From the NCBI RefSeq assembly GCF_023227765.1, contig NZ_JALKBZ010000014.1:1-60035 (forward strand): a stretch of 60,035 nt of DNA. Reading direction: 5' to 3'. The position numbers and the translations under genes are program-made. The notes under the pieces are model-generated. The model saw nothing but the letters and a program-made list of their open reading frames with translations. It had not been told where the DNA came from and did no database searches. Within the stretch, counting starts at the first letter, position 1. Every line of letters starts with the position of its first letter. The stretch comes from Fuchsiella alkaliacetigena (GTDB taxonomy: Bacteria; Bacillota; Halanaerobiia; Halobacteroidales; Acetohalobiaceae). Below, piece by piece: positions 28,370 through 39,761 of the stretch.

Positions 28370-28407
28370 ACAAGGAAAGAAAAGTAATATTACTTTTCTT
28401 TCCTTGT
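28370..28407 (-). promoter_or_regulatory. Perfect 38-bp palindrome between atpE and atpF
   Basis: Perfect 19-bp inverted repeat (ACAAGGAAAGAAAAGTAAT and complement), only 32 bases after the atpE stop. On the minus strand it is followed by TACTTCTATTTTTG, a poor U-tract. It could be a partial terminator or an RNA-stabilising stem that raises c-subunit output over the downstream genes. Confidence 0.7.
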
Positions 28408-28438
28408 AATTCGGCAAAACCAAAGCCGATAAAAATTT

Positions 28439-28711
<273 letters not shown>

Positions 28712-28737
28712 TTAAAGCATGCCTTTTAAAGCCAAGC

Positions 28738-29385
28738 TTAACCTCTAGCTACAGCAATATAGGCAATTGACAGCATAGTAAATATAAAGGCTTGAATAAT
28801 CCCTACAAAAATATCAAACCACGCCATTAATGGCACTGGAATTATCCAAGGAGCAAACATAGCCGCAATAGTAATCGCAATTCCACCACCAGCTACATTT
28901 CCAAATAAACGAAACGATAAAGAAACAGGCTTCGCTAACTCTCCAATAATATTAATCGGCATCATAAGTACTGTTGGTTCTGCAAAACCCTTTATATGTT
29001 CAAAGCCATTCTCCTCTAAACCATAATAATTAGAAACTAGCAAAACAATTAAAGCTATTCCCATTGTTGTATTTAAGTCAGCCGTAGGGTTATTCACAAA
29101 AGGAATTATACCTACTAAGTTTGAAACCCCAATTAAGAGAGCAATAGTACAAATAAAAGATAAAAACTTCTTACCTTGATTAGGCATCATACTTTCAATT
29201 AAGTCTATAATAGCCTCTATTATTAATTCAGCTACATTTTGTGCTCCCTTAGGCACTGTTTTTGGATTGCGAGTAGCAAAGATAGCAAAGATCCAAAGGG
29301 CTAACATAATAACCCAAGTTACTACTATAGTCTCACTTACTGGAATACCGAATAAATGGAAGACTACCTGTGCTCCTTCCCCCAT
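28738..29385 (-). CDS. atpB: F-type ATP synthase a subunit
   Basis: 215 aa, five or six membrane helices. Provides the ion half-channels. Essential stator Arg is Arg-159 in KPVSLSFRLFGN; PTADLNTTMG (100-109) is the conserved second-helix motif. The rather short N-terminus is normal for Na+-type enzymes. Confidence 0.95.
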   Translation of the reverse strand: MGEGAQVVFHLFGIPVSETIVVTWVIMLALWIFAIFATRNPKTVPKGAQNVAELIIEAIIDLIESMMPNQGKKFLSFICTIALLIGVSNLVGIIPFVNNPTADLNTTMGIALIVLLVSNYYGLEENGFEHIKGFAEPTVLMMPINIIGELAKPVSLSFRLFGNVAGGGIAITIAAMFAPWIIPVPLMAWFDIFVGIIQAFIFTMLSIAYIAVARG

Positions 29386-29402
29386 TTAACTTCACCCCCT
29401 CC

Positions 29403-29804
29403 TTAATGATTATTTTCTACTAAGTTATTTAAGTAGTCTCTAAATTTAGTATAAATTTCACTTACTATAATTGTAATTTTAACCATTAATAAACCTATAA
29501 CTGTAGCTATAAAATCCAATTGATTATTTGTTAAAGCTAAGTAAATAATCACCCCATAAATCGAGTACCTGATAAAATATCTCCTAACCATAAAACTACC
29601 TGCTCCAGTAGTAGATTTTTTTATAGATTCATTAATAGTAAGAGCCAAAAGTCTAAACATCAATAAAGAAATAATAGTACCCAAAACAAAACCTAATACC
29701 CAATCTATTTGCAAACTGAAAATAAGAAGTAAGGTTAAAATTCCCCCTATTTTTAAAATTCTATTTCTAATTTCAGCTTCTGTTTTCTTCAACTTTTCAT
29801 TCAA
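29403..29804 (-). CDS. atpI: AtpI-like membrane protein of the ATP synthase operon
   Basis: 133 aa, four predicted membrane segments (about 17-33, 36-54, 74-92, 96-116). Position between the AtpZ-like gene and atpB, size and topology match the UncI/AtpI group, which helps c-ring assembly or Mg2+ supply. Sequence identity of this group is low, so the call rests mainly on context. Confidence 0.75.
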   Translation of the reverse strand: MNEKLKKTEAEIRNRILKIGGILTLLLIFSLQIDWVLGFVLGTIISLLMFRLLALTINESIKKSTTGAGSFMVRRYFIRYSIYGVIIYLALTNNQLDFIATVIGLLMVKITIIVSEIYTKFRDYLNNLVENNH

Positions 29805-29931
29805 ATACGCCCACTCCTCATCACCCTCTAATCACTACCTCCATTAAAAGCTATTCTACAAAAAAAAACGATACTCCTTCTTTTTAATATAAATAATTTA
29901 TATGAATAGAAAGAGCTTCAACTCTAAAATT

Positions 29932-30159
29932 CTAATCCCAATCCAAAATATCAGCAATACTACGGTAGATATTCCAAAATCCTGCTCCAATTCCTAACAC
30001 AATAAATAATCCTGTAAAAACAAATTCAAATCCTAAAGCTCGATCAATAAAACGACCACCAAAAAAACCAATACCAATAGAAATAATCATTATCAGGCCT
30101 ATTTGAGAAACTAAAGTTAGCATCTTTAAAATTTCTTTTAAATCTTCTTTACTTAACAT
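29932..30159 (-). CDS. atpZ: AtpZ/AtpI family small membrane protein
   Basis: 75 aa from the ATG at 30159 (the longer frame starts at GTG 30171 without SD support; GGTGG lies 8 bases before the ATG). Two membrane helices (about 16-36 and 46-64) with GFFGGRFIDRALG between them, typical of AtpZ. AtpZ pairs with AtpI and may form a divalent-cation channel that supplies the synthase. First gene of the operon. Confidence 0.8.
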   Translation of the reverse strand: MLSKEDLKEILKMLTLVSQIGLIMIISIGIGFFGGRFIDRALGFEFVFTGLFIVLGIGAGFWNIYRSIADILDWD

Positions 30160-30256
30160 TAAAAATACCACCGCAATTTCTTAGAAAGTTCTACTTAAAG
30201 CACTTAATATTTATGTATAATTTGAATACATGCAATAAATCACAAAACCAATTATA

Positions 30257-30285
30257 ATGATACCAAATAAACATAAAAAAATCAA
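30257..30285 (-). promoter_or_regulatory. SigA-type promoter of the ATP synthase operon
   Basis: Minus strand: -35 TTGATT, 17-bp spacer, -10 TATCAT, about 90 bases before the first gene. A second TATAAT-like box overlaps just downstream. Confidence 0.7.
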
Positions 30286-30351
30286 GAACAATTTGTAAAC
30301 ACTTAATAACTTAATAGCATATGTATATAACCAAGTAAACCTCACTCAAAA

Positions 30352-31470
30352 TCAAAAATATGAACTTAATATCTCAGCAATTTGAACTGCTGATTTCCCT
30401 TGTCCATACAAATTTTTAGATTCAAATAAAAAGTCCTGTGCTTGCTGCTTTAATAGTTTAATACTCTCATCTACAATCAAACTCGATGTACATCCTACTA
30501 ATTTAGCTAAACCACTATTAACAACCTCAGGACGTTCTGTCTTTTCTCTCAAAACTAAAAGGGGCTTCCCTAAAACAGAAGCTTCTTCTTGAACTCCTCC
30601 TGAATCCGTCAAAACTAGACTTACTCTCCCCAATAGATTAATAAAGTCTTGATAGGCTAAAGGTTCAATTAAGTAAACCGAAGTGCTAGCCTTCAACTCG
30701 GCAGTAATTATTTTTTTTATTTCTGGATTAGGGTGAACTGGACAAATAACTTTAACTCTTTCTGTTTTAGCTATAATCTCTTTTACAGCTCTACAGATAT
30801 TAAATAAAGGCTGACCAATGTTTTCTCGCCGATGAACAGTTAAAAGTACCACCTTATTTCCTTCAAAATTCAAACTATTTAAAGAGGCTTCCTTAAATTT
30901 ATGATCAGTAGTAAAGATATCCTTTAAAGCATCAATAACTGTATTCCCAGTTACAAATATATTTTCTGCTGCTACTCCCTCCCGGAGTAAATTATTTTTT
31001 GCCTTTTCAGTAGGAGCAAAGTAAAGATCGGCTAACACATCACTTAAATGACGATTCATCTCTTCTGGAAAAGGATTATATTTATCATGAGTTCTTAGTC
31101 CGGCTTCGATATGCCCAATAGGAATTTGTTGATAAAAAGCTGCTAAAGCACTAGCAAAAGTTGTTGTAGTATCCCCATGAACTAAGATTAAGTCTGGATC
31201 TTCTGCAGCTAATATAGTACTGAGTTCCGCTAATATTTTAGTCGTTATTGTCTCTAGTTTTTGCTTAGACTCCATAATATCCAGATCATAATCAGGAGTA
31301 ATTTCAAACAAGTCCAAAACTTGATCCAATAACTCTCGGTGTTGAGCAGTAACTATTACTAGCAATTCTATTTGTGAGTACTTTTTTAGCTCTTTAATAA
31401 CCGGAGCCATTTTAATAGCTTCAGGTCTAGTTCCAAATACAATAGCTACTTTTTTGATTCTTCTCACCAC
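30352..31470 (-). CDS. wecB: UDP-N-acetylglucosamine 2-epimerase (non-hydrolysing)
   Basis: 372 aa. Interconverts UDP-GlcNAc and UDP-ManNAc for surface polysaccharides. Motifs: VFGTRPEAIKMAPVI at the N-terminus, HIEAGLRT, FPEEMNRHLSDVLADLYFAP, LLTVHRRENIG, and TDSGGVQEEAS. Start is GTG at 31470; the SD is weak. Separated from wecA by a hairpin terminator, and from the atp operon by its promoter region. Confidence 0.95.
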   Translation of the reverse strand: MVRRIKKVAIVFGTRPEAIKMAPVIKELKKYSQIELLVIVTAQHRELLDQVLDLFEITPDYDLDIMESKQKLETITTKILAELSTILAAEDPDLILVHGDTTTTFASALAAFYQQIPIGHIEAGLRTHDKYNPFPEEMNRHLSDVLADLYFAPTEKAKNNLLREGVAAENIFVTGNTVIDALKDIFTTDHKFKEASLNSLNFEGNKVVLLTVHRRENIGQPLFNICRAVKEIIAKTERVKVICPVHPNPEIKKIITAELKASTSVYLIEPLAYQDFINLLGRVSLVLTDSGGVQEEASVLGKPLLVLREKTERPEVVNSGLAKLVGCTSSLIVDESIKLLKQQAQDFLFESKNLYGQGKSAVQIAEILSSYF

Positions 31471-31557
31471 CTATATTTCCAATCCCATATTAGCTATATT
31501 TTAGCAATTTACTAAATAAATTATGTACTACTTAACAACAAATGATGAAGATAGATA

Positions 31558-31590
31558 AAGATCGACCAATTTACTTTAAATTAGCCGATC
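31558..31590 (-). terminator. Terminator after wecA
   Basis: 13-bp stem on the minus strand (GATCGGCTAATTT with AAATTGGTCGATC, two G-U pairs, 5-base loop) ten bases after the wecA stop, followed by TTTATCTATCTTC. The U-tract is imperfect. Confidence 0.7.
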
Positions 31591-31599
31591 CTTATTTTT

Positions 31600-32643
31600 C
31601 TAACTCACATTTTCATACTTTTCTTGATTAGATTCCAAACTCAAGCTAGCTAAATTAAGTCTATACAAAATAACACCTAAAATCACTAAAACCAATACTG
31701 CTAAGAAGATAACGATTAACTTAATAGTACCATTAATTAAAACAGCTAATAAACCTAGAAATATACTAGCTAAATAAACTACTAATACTGCTTGCACCTG
31801 AGTTAAGCCTAAATCCAAGAGCTTATGGTGAATATGGCCCTGATCCGCTTTAAAAATAGGCTTTTTTCTTCGGCAACGCCTGATAATAGCAAAAGCAGTA
31901 TCAAAAATGGGCACTCCTAAAGCTAAAATAGGAATAACCAAAGTCATAGTAGCAGCACCCTTTAGAGCCCCAACTGCTGAAATTGAAGCAAATAAAAAGC
32001 CTAAAAATAAAGAACCTGCATCCCCCATAAATATCTGGGCCGGATTGAAGTTATACTGTAAAAATCCAAAGCAAACGCCAGCTATAATAACTGTTATCAG
32101 CATTATTATAACCTGAGCTTCTTGCATAGCCACCAAAAATAAGGTCAAGGCAGCTATAATAGAGACACCAGCTGCTAAACCATCCAGTCCATCAATTAAA
32201 TTAAGCGTATTAGTAATAGCCACTAACCAAAAAATAGTAAAAGGAATGCTCAAAACACCTAAATAAAACATTCCCCCTAAAGGATTAGTAATAAATTCAA
32301 TCTTAATTCCAAATTGAGTTAACAATCCAGCTATTAACAATTGAAAAATAAACTTTTTATAAGCAGTAACTCCTTTTATATCGTCAACTAAACCTAAAAA
32401 AAACATTAATGTACTACAAACTAAGATTCCTAATAGTTTCGAATTATAACCTACCATCAGTAAAGTTATTAAAAAACCTATATAAATAGCCAAACCACCT
32501 AAGTTAGCAATAGGAACCGTATTGATCCGTCTATTATTCGGAGTATCTACTGCGCCTAAATAGAGGGCTAGCTTTTTAATAAAAGGAGTAATTAGATAAG
32601 TTATTGAGGCTGCAATTAGAAAAGAGAATAAATACTTCTCCAT
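31600..32643 (-). CDS. wecA: Undecaprenyl-phosphate GlcNAc-1-phosphate transferase (WecA/TagO family)
   Basis: 347 aa with about ten membrane helices. Starts lipid-linked polysaccharide synthesis by moving a sugar-1-phosphate to undecaprenyl phosphate. Motifs: GLVDDIKG (Asp-Asp), NLIDGLDGLAAG, FMGDAGSLFLG and the cytoplasmic HIHHKL loop, all diagnostic of this family and not of MraY. Pairs functionally with wecB. Own promoter at 32684-32712. Confidence 0.93.
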   Translation of the reverse strand: MEKYLFSFLIAASITYLITPFIKKLALYLGAVDTPNNRRINTVPIANLGGLAIYIGFLITLLMVGYNSKLLGILVCSTLMFFLGLVDDIKGVTAYKKFIFQLLIAGLLTQFGIKIEFITNPLGGMFYLGVLSIPFTIFWLVAITNTLNLIDGLDGLAAGVSIIAALTLFLVAMQEAQVIIMLITVIIAGVCFGFLQYNFNPAQIFMGDAGSLFLGFLFASISAVGALKGAATMTLVIPILALGVPIFDTAFAIIRRCRRKKPIFKADQGHIHHKLLDLGLTQVQAVLVVYLASIFLGLLAVLINGTIKLIVIFLAVLVLVILGVILYRLNLASLSLESNQEKYENVS

Positions 32644-32683
32644 TCTTCTCCATCCTTTCTAAATTCGATAATCTTACACCTCT

Positions 32684-32712
32684 ATTCTATGTGCTAATAA
32701 TTGAATTGTCAA
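32684..32712 (-). promoter_or_regulatory. Near-consensus SigA promoter of wecA
   Basis: Minus strand: -35 TTGACA, 17-bp spacer, -10 TAGAAT, about 40 bases before the wecA start. Confidence 0.85.
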
Positions 32713-32724
32713 CTGAAAACCGAG

Positions 32725-35085
<2,361 letters not shown>

Positions 35086-35108
35086 TACTCAATTCACCCC
35101 ACTAATAC

Positions 35109-35543
35109 TCATTCAATTTCTTTTATTTTATCTACTCTTCTTTGATGACGTCCACCTTCAAAATCAGTGTTTAGCCAAACTTTCACTATCTCTAAAGCCA
35201 AACCCCGACCTACAACTCGCTCTCCTAAAGCTAATACATTGGAATCATTATGTTCTCTAGTAGCTTGAGCCGAAAATAAATCGTGACATAAAGCAGCTCT
35301 AACTCCTTTAACCTTATTAGCCACAATAGACATCCCAATTCCAGTTCCACAAACTAAAATACCTCTTTCAGCCTCTCCTTTAGCCACAGCTTCAGCCACC
35401 TGAATAGCAAAATCAGGATAATCAACCGATTCTGTAGATTTAGTACCGTAATCAGAATATTTCAAATCCATTTCTGTCAACAGCTTTTTAATCTCTTCCT
35501 TAAGTTGATAACCACCGTGATCGCTTCCTAAAGCTATCTGCAT
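35109..35543 (-). CDS. rpiB: Ribose 5-phosphate isomerase B
   Basis: 144 aa. Motifs GSDHGGYQLKEEI, CGTGIGMSIVANKVKGVRAA (active-site Cys) and HNDSNVLALGER. Interconverts ribose 5-phosphate and ribulose 5-phosphate. Sits between ywlE and glyA as in Bacillus. Confidence 0.96.
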   Translation of the reverse strand: MQIALGSDHGGYQLKEEIKKLLTEMDLKYSDYGTKSTESVDYPDFAIQVAEAVAKGEAERGILVCGTGIGMSIVANKVKGVRAALCHDLFSAQATREHNDSNVLALGERVVGRGLALEIVKVWLNTDFEGGRHQRRVDKIKEIE

Positions 35544-35599
35544 CAGTCTAACCCCCTCTGTAATTATTCTCGAAGTTTCGACATAGTCCTGCTTATAAA

Positions 35600-36082
35600 C
35601 TAAAAATCATTCTCTTTCAATCTAGTTAAAGCTGACTTAATAGCTGTTTCAATCTCTTGAGCACACTGACGATAAGTAGTCAGAGACTGGCCAAAGGGAT
35701 CGCTGATATCTAGCTCAGCTAAGCCTGATTTGGAAGTTGCTTCCTTTTTACTAGCAAACTCTTTTAAAGTAAATACTTTAGCTTCACTAACCGATAAGTT
35801 CTCTAAAATATTTTTTTTATGTCTGTAAGTCATAGTCAGAATTAAATCCGCTTCATCAGCTAAATCGGCAGCCAATCTTTTAGCTTGATGTTCAGAAATA
35901 TCTATTCCTTGCTCAGCCATAACCTCCACGGCAGGCTCAGCCGCAGCACTACCTTCTATAGCAGCTAAACCAGCTGAATCAAAGGTATATTTATCAGCTG
36001 CCGTTAATTGCCTAGCTAAATATTCGGCCATACTGCTCCGACAGGTATTGCCAGTACATACAAAAAGAACTTTCTTATTCAT
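35600..36082 (-). CDS. ywlE: Low-molecular-weight phosphatase, YwlE type
   Basis: 160 aa. The P-loop CTGNTCRSSMAE at the N-terminus (CX5R) and ISDPFGQS carrying the general-acid Asp define the family. The Thr within CTGNTCR is the residue that favours phospho-arginine in Bacillus YwlE, so arginine phosphatase activity is likely; its kinase partner is not in this window. The longer frame from 36151 is rejected: GGAGG lies 6 bases before ATG 36082, which also removes the overlap with the upstream gene. Confidence 0.9.
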   Translation of the reverse strand: MNKKVLFVCTGNTCRSSMAEYLARQLTAADKYTFDSAGLAAIEGSAAAEPAVEVMAEQGIDISEHQAKRLAADLADEADLILTMTYRHKKNILENLSVSEAKVFTLKEFASKKEATSKSGLAELDISDPFGQSLTTYRQCAQEIETAIKSALTRLKENDF

Positions 36083-36099
36083 GCTCCACCTCCCTAGCT

Positions 36100-36639
36100 C
36101 TACATGAATAACATTCTCAAGCCTAATCCTAGTAAGATTAAACCGGCCCAAAGTCCGGTCCTAGTAACAACCTTTCCTAACTGCCTGCCAACCACAGCCC
36201 CACCAATAGTCATTAAAAAAGCAACTCCACCAAAGAAAAGAGCTACATTTAGCGAAATAACCCCCACCGCTCCTAAGCTAAAACCGATAGTTAAGGTATC
36301 AATACTCACACTCAAAGGAATTAAATAAAGATTTGCTCCTTGCAACTGACTCTCTTCTAGCTCTTCTGTTTCAGCTTGAAAATCCTTTCTAATCATATTA
36401 ATACCTAAAAGCATTAAAAATACACTACCTAAATAATTAGCAGCTTGTCCAAAAAATGTACCAACTAAACCACCAATATATAGTCCTAACAGGGGGAGTA
36501 CAACGTGAAAAATAGCTACTAGAAAGCTGAACTTCAAAAGCTCAGTAGAACTAGTATCCTGTACTCCAATTCCAATAGAAACAGAAAAGGAATCCATCGC
36601 TAAAACTACTGCTAACAGACTTATCTCATAAAAGGACAT
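36100..36639 (-). CDS. MntP-family membrane protein, first copy
   Basis: 179 aa, six membrane helices. MntP exports Mn2+ in E. coli. Each half carries the family Asp motif: AMDSFSVSIGIG (about 14-25) and SIDTLTIGFSLG (about 112-123). It is one of two adjacent, diverged homologues, both cotranscribed between sua5 and ywlE; the other copy has the equivalent motifs. Substrate not provable from sequence. Confidence 0.82.
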   Translation of the reverse strand: MSFYEISLLAVVLAMDSFSVSIGIGVQDTSSTELLKFSFLVAIFHVVLPLLGLYIGGLVGTFFGQAANYLGSVFLMLLGINMIRKDFQAETEELEESQLQGANLYLIPLSVSIDTLTIGFSLGAVGVISLNVALFFGGVAFLMTIGGAVVGRQLGKVVTRTGLWAGLILLGLGLRMLFM

Positions 36640-36660
36640 TTGCTATTTGATCACCTCATT

Positions 36661-37248
36661 TTAAATTGTCAGTAAAAAGTAGATTCCAATACTGATTAAT
36701 ATTCCTCCCCCAAAAACTTCTGAATACTCTCCCAAAAAGCTAGAAACTTTCTTTCCTAAAAGCAGCCCTAAAGCTACTAATAAAGCACTAATTATTCCGA
36801 ATAAGAAACAGGCCAAGACAAAATTTACAGCTAACATTGCTAAGCCAAATCCTATTGATAAGGCATCAATGCTAACGCTGAGCGCTAAAATCAGCAAACC
36901 CCAACCGGTTAAACTCCAGTTTTTCAGCTCTGCTGCTACTGCTTCATGCTCCGTTAAACTCTGATAAATCATCACTACTCCCAAAACTATCAGTAAACTT
37001 GAGCCTAAAAGAGTAGTTAATCTATCTAAAATTAATTGGTTTAAGTTAAGCTGACTAGCAAAAATATAGTTCGCTAAATAGCCTAAGTTTAAACCAACTA
37101 AAGACATTAAAATATGAAAAAAACCAATTACTAAACTTATCTTCAAAACTTGCCCAGCTTTAAAACCTCTAGTCCCCAAAGCAGTTGCCACTGAAAAAGC
37201 ATCCACTCCCAAGGCCATCCCCAAAAAGATAAGTTTCAAAGTTTCCAT
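36661..37248 (-). CDS. MntP-family membrane protein, second copy
   Basis: 195 aa, six membrane helices, with GVDAFSVATALG (about 15-26) and SIDALSIGFGLA (about 128-139). Its similarity to the neighbouring 179-aa protein is limited to these motifs and the topology, so the duplication is old. The pair may act together as a heteromer; one could be specialised for another ion. Confidence 0.82.
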   Translation of the reverse strand: METLKLIFLGMALGVDAFSVATALGTRGFKAGQVLKISLVIGFFHILMSLVGLNLGYLANYIFASQLNLNQLILDRLTTLLGSSLLIVLGVVMIYQSLTEHEAVAAELKNWSLTGWGLLILALSVSIDALSIGFGLAMLAVNFVLACFLFGIISALLVALGLLLGKKVSSFLGEYSEVFGGGILISIGIYFLLTI

Positions 37249-37295
37249 ACTTTTCCCTCCGCTGATGTTCCACCCTCTCTAAGATTATATGTGGA

Positions 37296-38351
37296 CTAAG
37301 CCTTAATTATCTGACCATCAGCGGACTTTCTTAATCTATTCATAATTGCTAAGCCTAAACCTTGAGTTGGTAAGGCTTCTACTAAAATAATATCTACTCC
37401 CAAACTATCAAACTCTCTTAATAACTTAAATAGATTAGCACTTATTTCGGCTAGTCTATCTCTACTGCCCATTACTTTTATCTGCCCTAGGGAATAAAAA
37501 TCTAAATTCTCCTGAGTAGCCATAATTCCTACTTTTTTACCTAGATTCAAATATTTTTTTGCTAAGCTAGCTATTTTACGAGGTATTTGAGAGCACTCAC
37601 CTGCAACTAGGATTACTTCAGCTTGGGGAGAGTAATGCTGATACTTCATGCCTGGAGCTAAGGCTTGGCTAACCTCCTTTTCCAGCTCAGACCTCACCAC
37701 TGGATCAATCTCTACTCTCCCTAAAGTCTGCTCTAGCTGCTCATAAGTAATCCCACCAGGTCTTAAAAGGGTTGCCTTTCTTTCAGTTAAGCTAAGTACT
37801 GTAGACTCAACGCCAATTCCGGTAGCTCCTCCATCTATAATAGCTTCAATACGCCCTGCTAAATCTTCAATTACATGTTGAGCAGTAGTAGGACTGGGCC
37901 GACCTGATAAATTAGCACTAGGAGCTGCTATAGGTAAAGTACTTTCTTTTAAAAGCTCTAAAGCTAGGCTATGGTCTGGTATTCTAACAGCTACTGTATC
38001 TAAACCACCTGTAGTTACTTGAGGTACTATTTCTCTTTTAGATAAGACTAGAGTTAAAGGGCCCGGCCAAAACCTTTCCGCCAACAACTCAGCCTCTGGT
38101 GGAAGCTCAGCAACCAAATCCTGTACCTTTTGCAAAGAGTCCACATGCACTATCAAAGGATTATCGACTGGTCTTTGCTTAGCGGCAAAAATCCCTTTTA
38201 CTGCCTCTGGATCTAGGGCATTTGCTCCTAAACCATATACTGTTTCCGTAGGAAAGGCTACCAATCCTCCTGCTGCTAAAATTTCGCTACAAATTTTTAA
38301 GCAATTTTTATCACTTTTAGTAAATAGTTTAGTCCCCTTTATATTCTCCAT
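37296..38351 (-). CDS. Threonylcarbamoyl-AMP synthase (Sua5/YwlC)
   Basis: 351 aa. Makes threonylcarbamoyl-AMP for the t6A37 modification of ANN-decoding tRNAs. The YrdC domain (about 12-205) has FPTETVYGLGANA, KQRPVDNPLIVHV and PSANLSGRPSPT; the C-terminal Sua5 domain covers about 225-350. The full two-domain length marks it as Sua5 and not the short TsaC. Lies downstream of prmC as in Bacillus, but separated from it by a 521-bp gap. Confidence 0.95.
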   Translation of the reverse strand: MENIKGTKLFTKSDKNCLKICSEILAAGGLVAFPTETVYGLGANALDPEAVKGIFAAKQRPVDNPLIVHVDSLQKVQDLVAELPPEAELLAERFWPGPLTLVLSKREIVPQVTTGGLDTVAVRIPDHSLALELLKESTLPIAAPSANLSGRPSPTTAQHVIEDLAGRIEAIIDGGATGIGVESTVLSLTERKATLLRPGGITYEQLEQTLGRVEIDPVVRSELEKEVSQALAPGMKYQHYSPQAEVILVAGECSQIPRKIASLAKKYLNLGKKVGIMATQENLDFYSLGQIKVMGSRDRLAEISANLFKLLREFDSLGVDIILVEALPTQGLGLAIMNRLRKSADGQIIKA

Positions 38352-38872
38352 TTAACTGCTTGCTCCTTTAGCTTCATCTGCTAAGTCTTTATTAAAGTTT
38401 CCTTTATCTTTGTAAAGTATTCTTTTAAAGTCTTGTATTATATTGTAATAATGTTGAAGTTAAGTTCAAAGATAAGTCTGACATAGATTACACAGATAAA
38501 TAAGAATCAACACAGATAAGTTCAAGACATTAAAACCTTTTTGACACAGACTAAAATCTGACTAAGTTCTGACTAGACCTTAAAACATAAAATCAAAAAC
38601 TTAGAACCATATTAAAATTAAGCTTTAATTAAAGTTTTAGGTTTTACTCGTGTCAATTGATACTCATTAGTGGTTTCAACAGGTTTTAAGATTTTATGTT
38701 TTAGTCAGATTTTTATCAGAACTTAGTCACCCCAAGAGTTCCAGAGTAATGACTAGCCAAAATAATGGCGTCGCTTCCTCAGTCGTTCCTCCTTCAGGGC
38801 GCTGTGTCAAATAGATCTTGAACTTTATCTTTTGATTTTAATTTGTCCTCTATCATCTATCCTTTGTTCTTA
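38352..38872. repeat. 521-bp gap with nested inverted repeats (possible small mobile element or structured RNA)
   Basis: No gene is supported here. Four pairs of perfect complementary arms are nested in order: 38519-38527 with 38816-38824, 38541-38549 with 38802-38810, 38560-38572 with 38716-38728, and 38581-38594 with 38690-38703. A GC-richer core at about 38729-38800 is unlike the flanks. Outside the left arms there are short direct repeats (CACAGATAA at about 38500 and 38511; minus-strand form TTATCTGTG). A lone TATAAT on the minus strand at about 38440 may be part of a sua5 promoter. Confidence 0.6.
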
Positions 38873-39760
38873 TCAGCTGCTCTTCTTTGCAAAAATAACC
38901 CTAGGAATTTCAGCATAATCATCAATAACTTCCACTTCAATAAAACCCTTATCCAACAGCAGTTTCTGCACAGCCTCAGCCTGTCCTAAGCCGATCTCCA
39001 ATCCTAATAATCCCTGCTCAGCAATTACAGATTCAGCTCCACTAATAATTCGCCGATAAAACTCTAAGCCATCCTCACCAGCCTTTAAAGCCAACTCAGG
39101 CTCACGCTTTACCTCAGGTTGCAACTGCTCCCACTCCTCAGTAGCTATGTAAGGAGGATTAGCCAATAAAAGATCTGCTTTGTTAGCTAAATCCTCTAAG
39201 GGAACTAATAAGTCCCCGCTTAGAAACTCTATCCACTCCAATACCCCATGTTTACTAGCATTCTCCTGAGCTATTTCCAAAGCAGATTTAGATATATCAG
39301 TAGCAACATAATCAATTTCTTTAGTCACAGCCAGTTCCCCCAACTGCTTAGCTAAACTAATAACTACAGCTCCACTGCCAGTACACAGTTCCACCACCTG
39401 TAAGCTTTCTTTAGTTAAAGACTCTATTTTTTCTAGTGCTGTTTCTACCAAATGTTCGGTTTCCGGTCTAGGAATCAAAACCTGATCATTCACTTTAAAC
39501 TCCAAAGACATAAACTCCTGATAGCCAATGATATAAGCTACTGGAATCCGCTTTGAACGCTGAATAACTCGTTTCCTGTACTGATCTACTTCTTCAGTTT
39601 CCAAAGGTCGATCAAAATTGACATAAAGCTCTATTCTCTCCATTCCTAATAAATCAGCCAGTAAAACCTCAGCATCCAGCCGGGGCGTCTGTAACTCATA
39701 CTTTTTAAAGTGGGCTGTGGTTTTAGCTAAAATTTCTTTAATGGTCAATCGAGTGCTCAA
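38873..39760 (-). CDS. prmC: Peptide chain release factor N5-glutamine methyltransferase
   Basis: 295 aa. Methylates the Gln of the GGQ motif of release factors. The catalytic NPPY is in LLANPPYIATEEW; the SAM site is VVELCTGSGAVVISLAKQ; N-terminal helical domain about 1-85. Start is TTG at 39760, with AGGTG 7 bases upstream, one base after the prfA stop. Adjacent to its substrate gene prfA, as usual. Confidence 0.96.
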   Translation of the reverse strand: MSTRLTIKEILAKTTAHFKKYELQTPRLDAEVLLADLLGMERIELYVNFDRPLETEEVDQYRKRVIQRSKRIPVAYIIGYQEFMSLEFKVNDQVLIPRPETEHLVETALEKIESLTKESLQVVELCTGSGAVVISLAKQLGELAVTKEIDYVATDISKSALEIAQENASKHGVLEWIEFLSGDLLVPLEDLANKADLLLANPPYIATEEWEQLQPEVKREPELALKAGEDGLEFYRRIISGAESVIAEQGLLGLEIGLGQAEAVQKLLLDKGFIEVEVIDDYAEIPRVIFAKKSS

Positions 39761-39761
39761 C

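Noticed and set aside
36083-36151. N-terminal extension of the ywlE phosphatase
   Set aside because: The P-loop begins at ATG 36082 with GGAGG at good spacing; the extension overlaps the upstream mntP-like gene and has no conserved sequence.
38460-38600. Repeated CACAGATAA-like units as a CRISPR array
   Set aside because: Units are only about 9 bases, irregularly spaced, with no constant repeat-spacer pattern and no cas genes.
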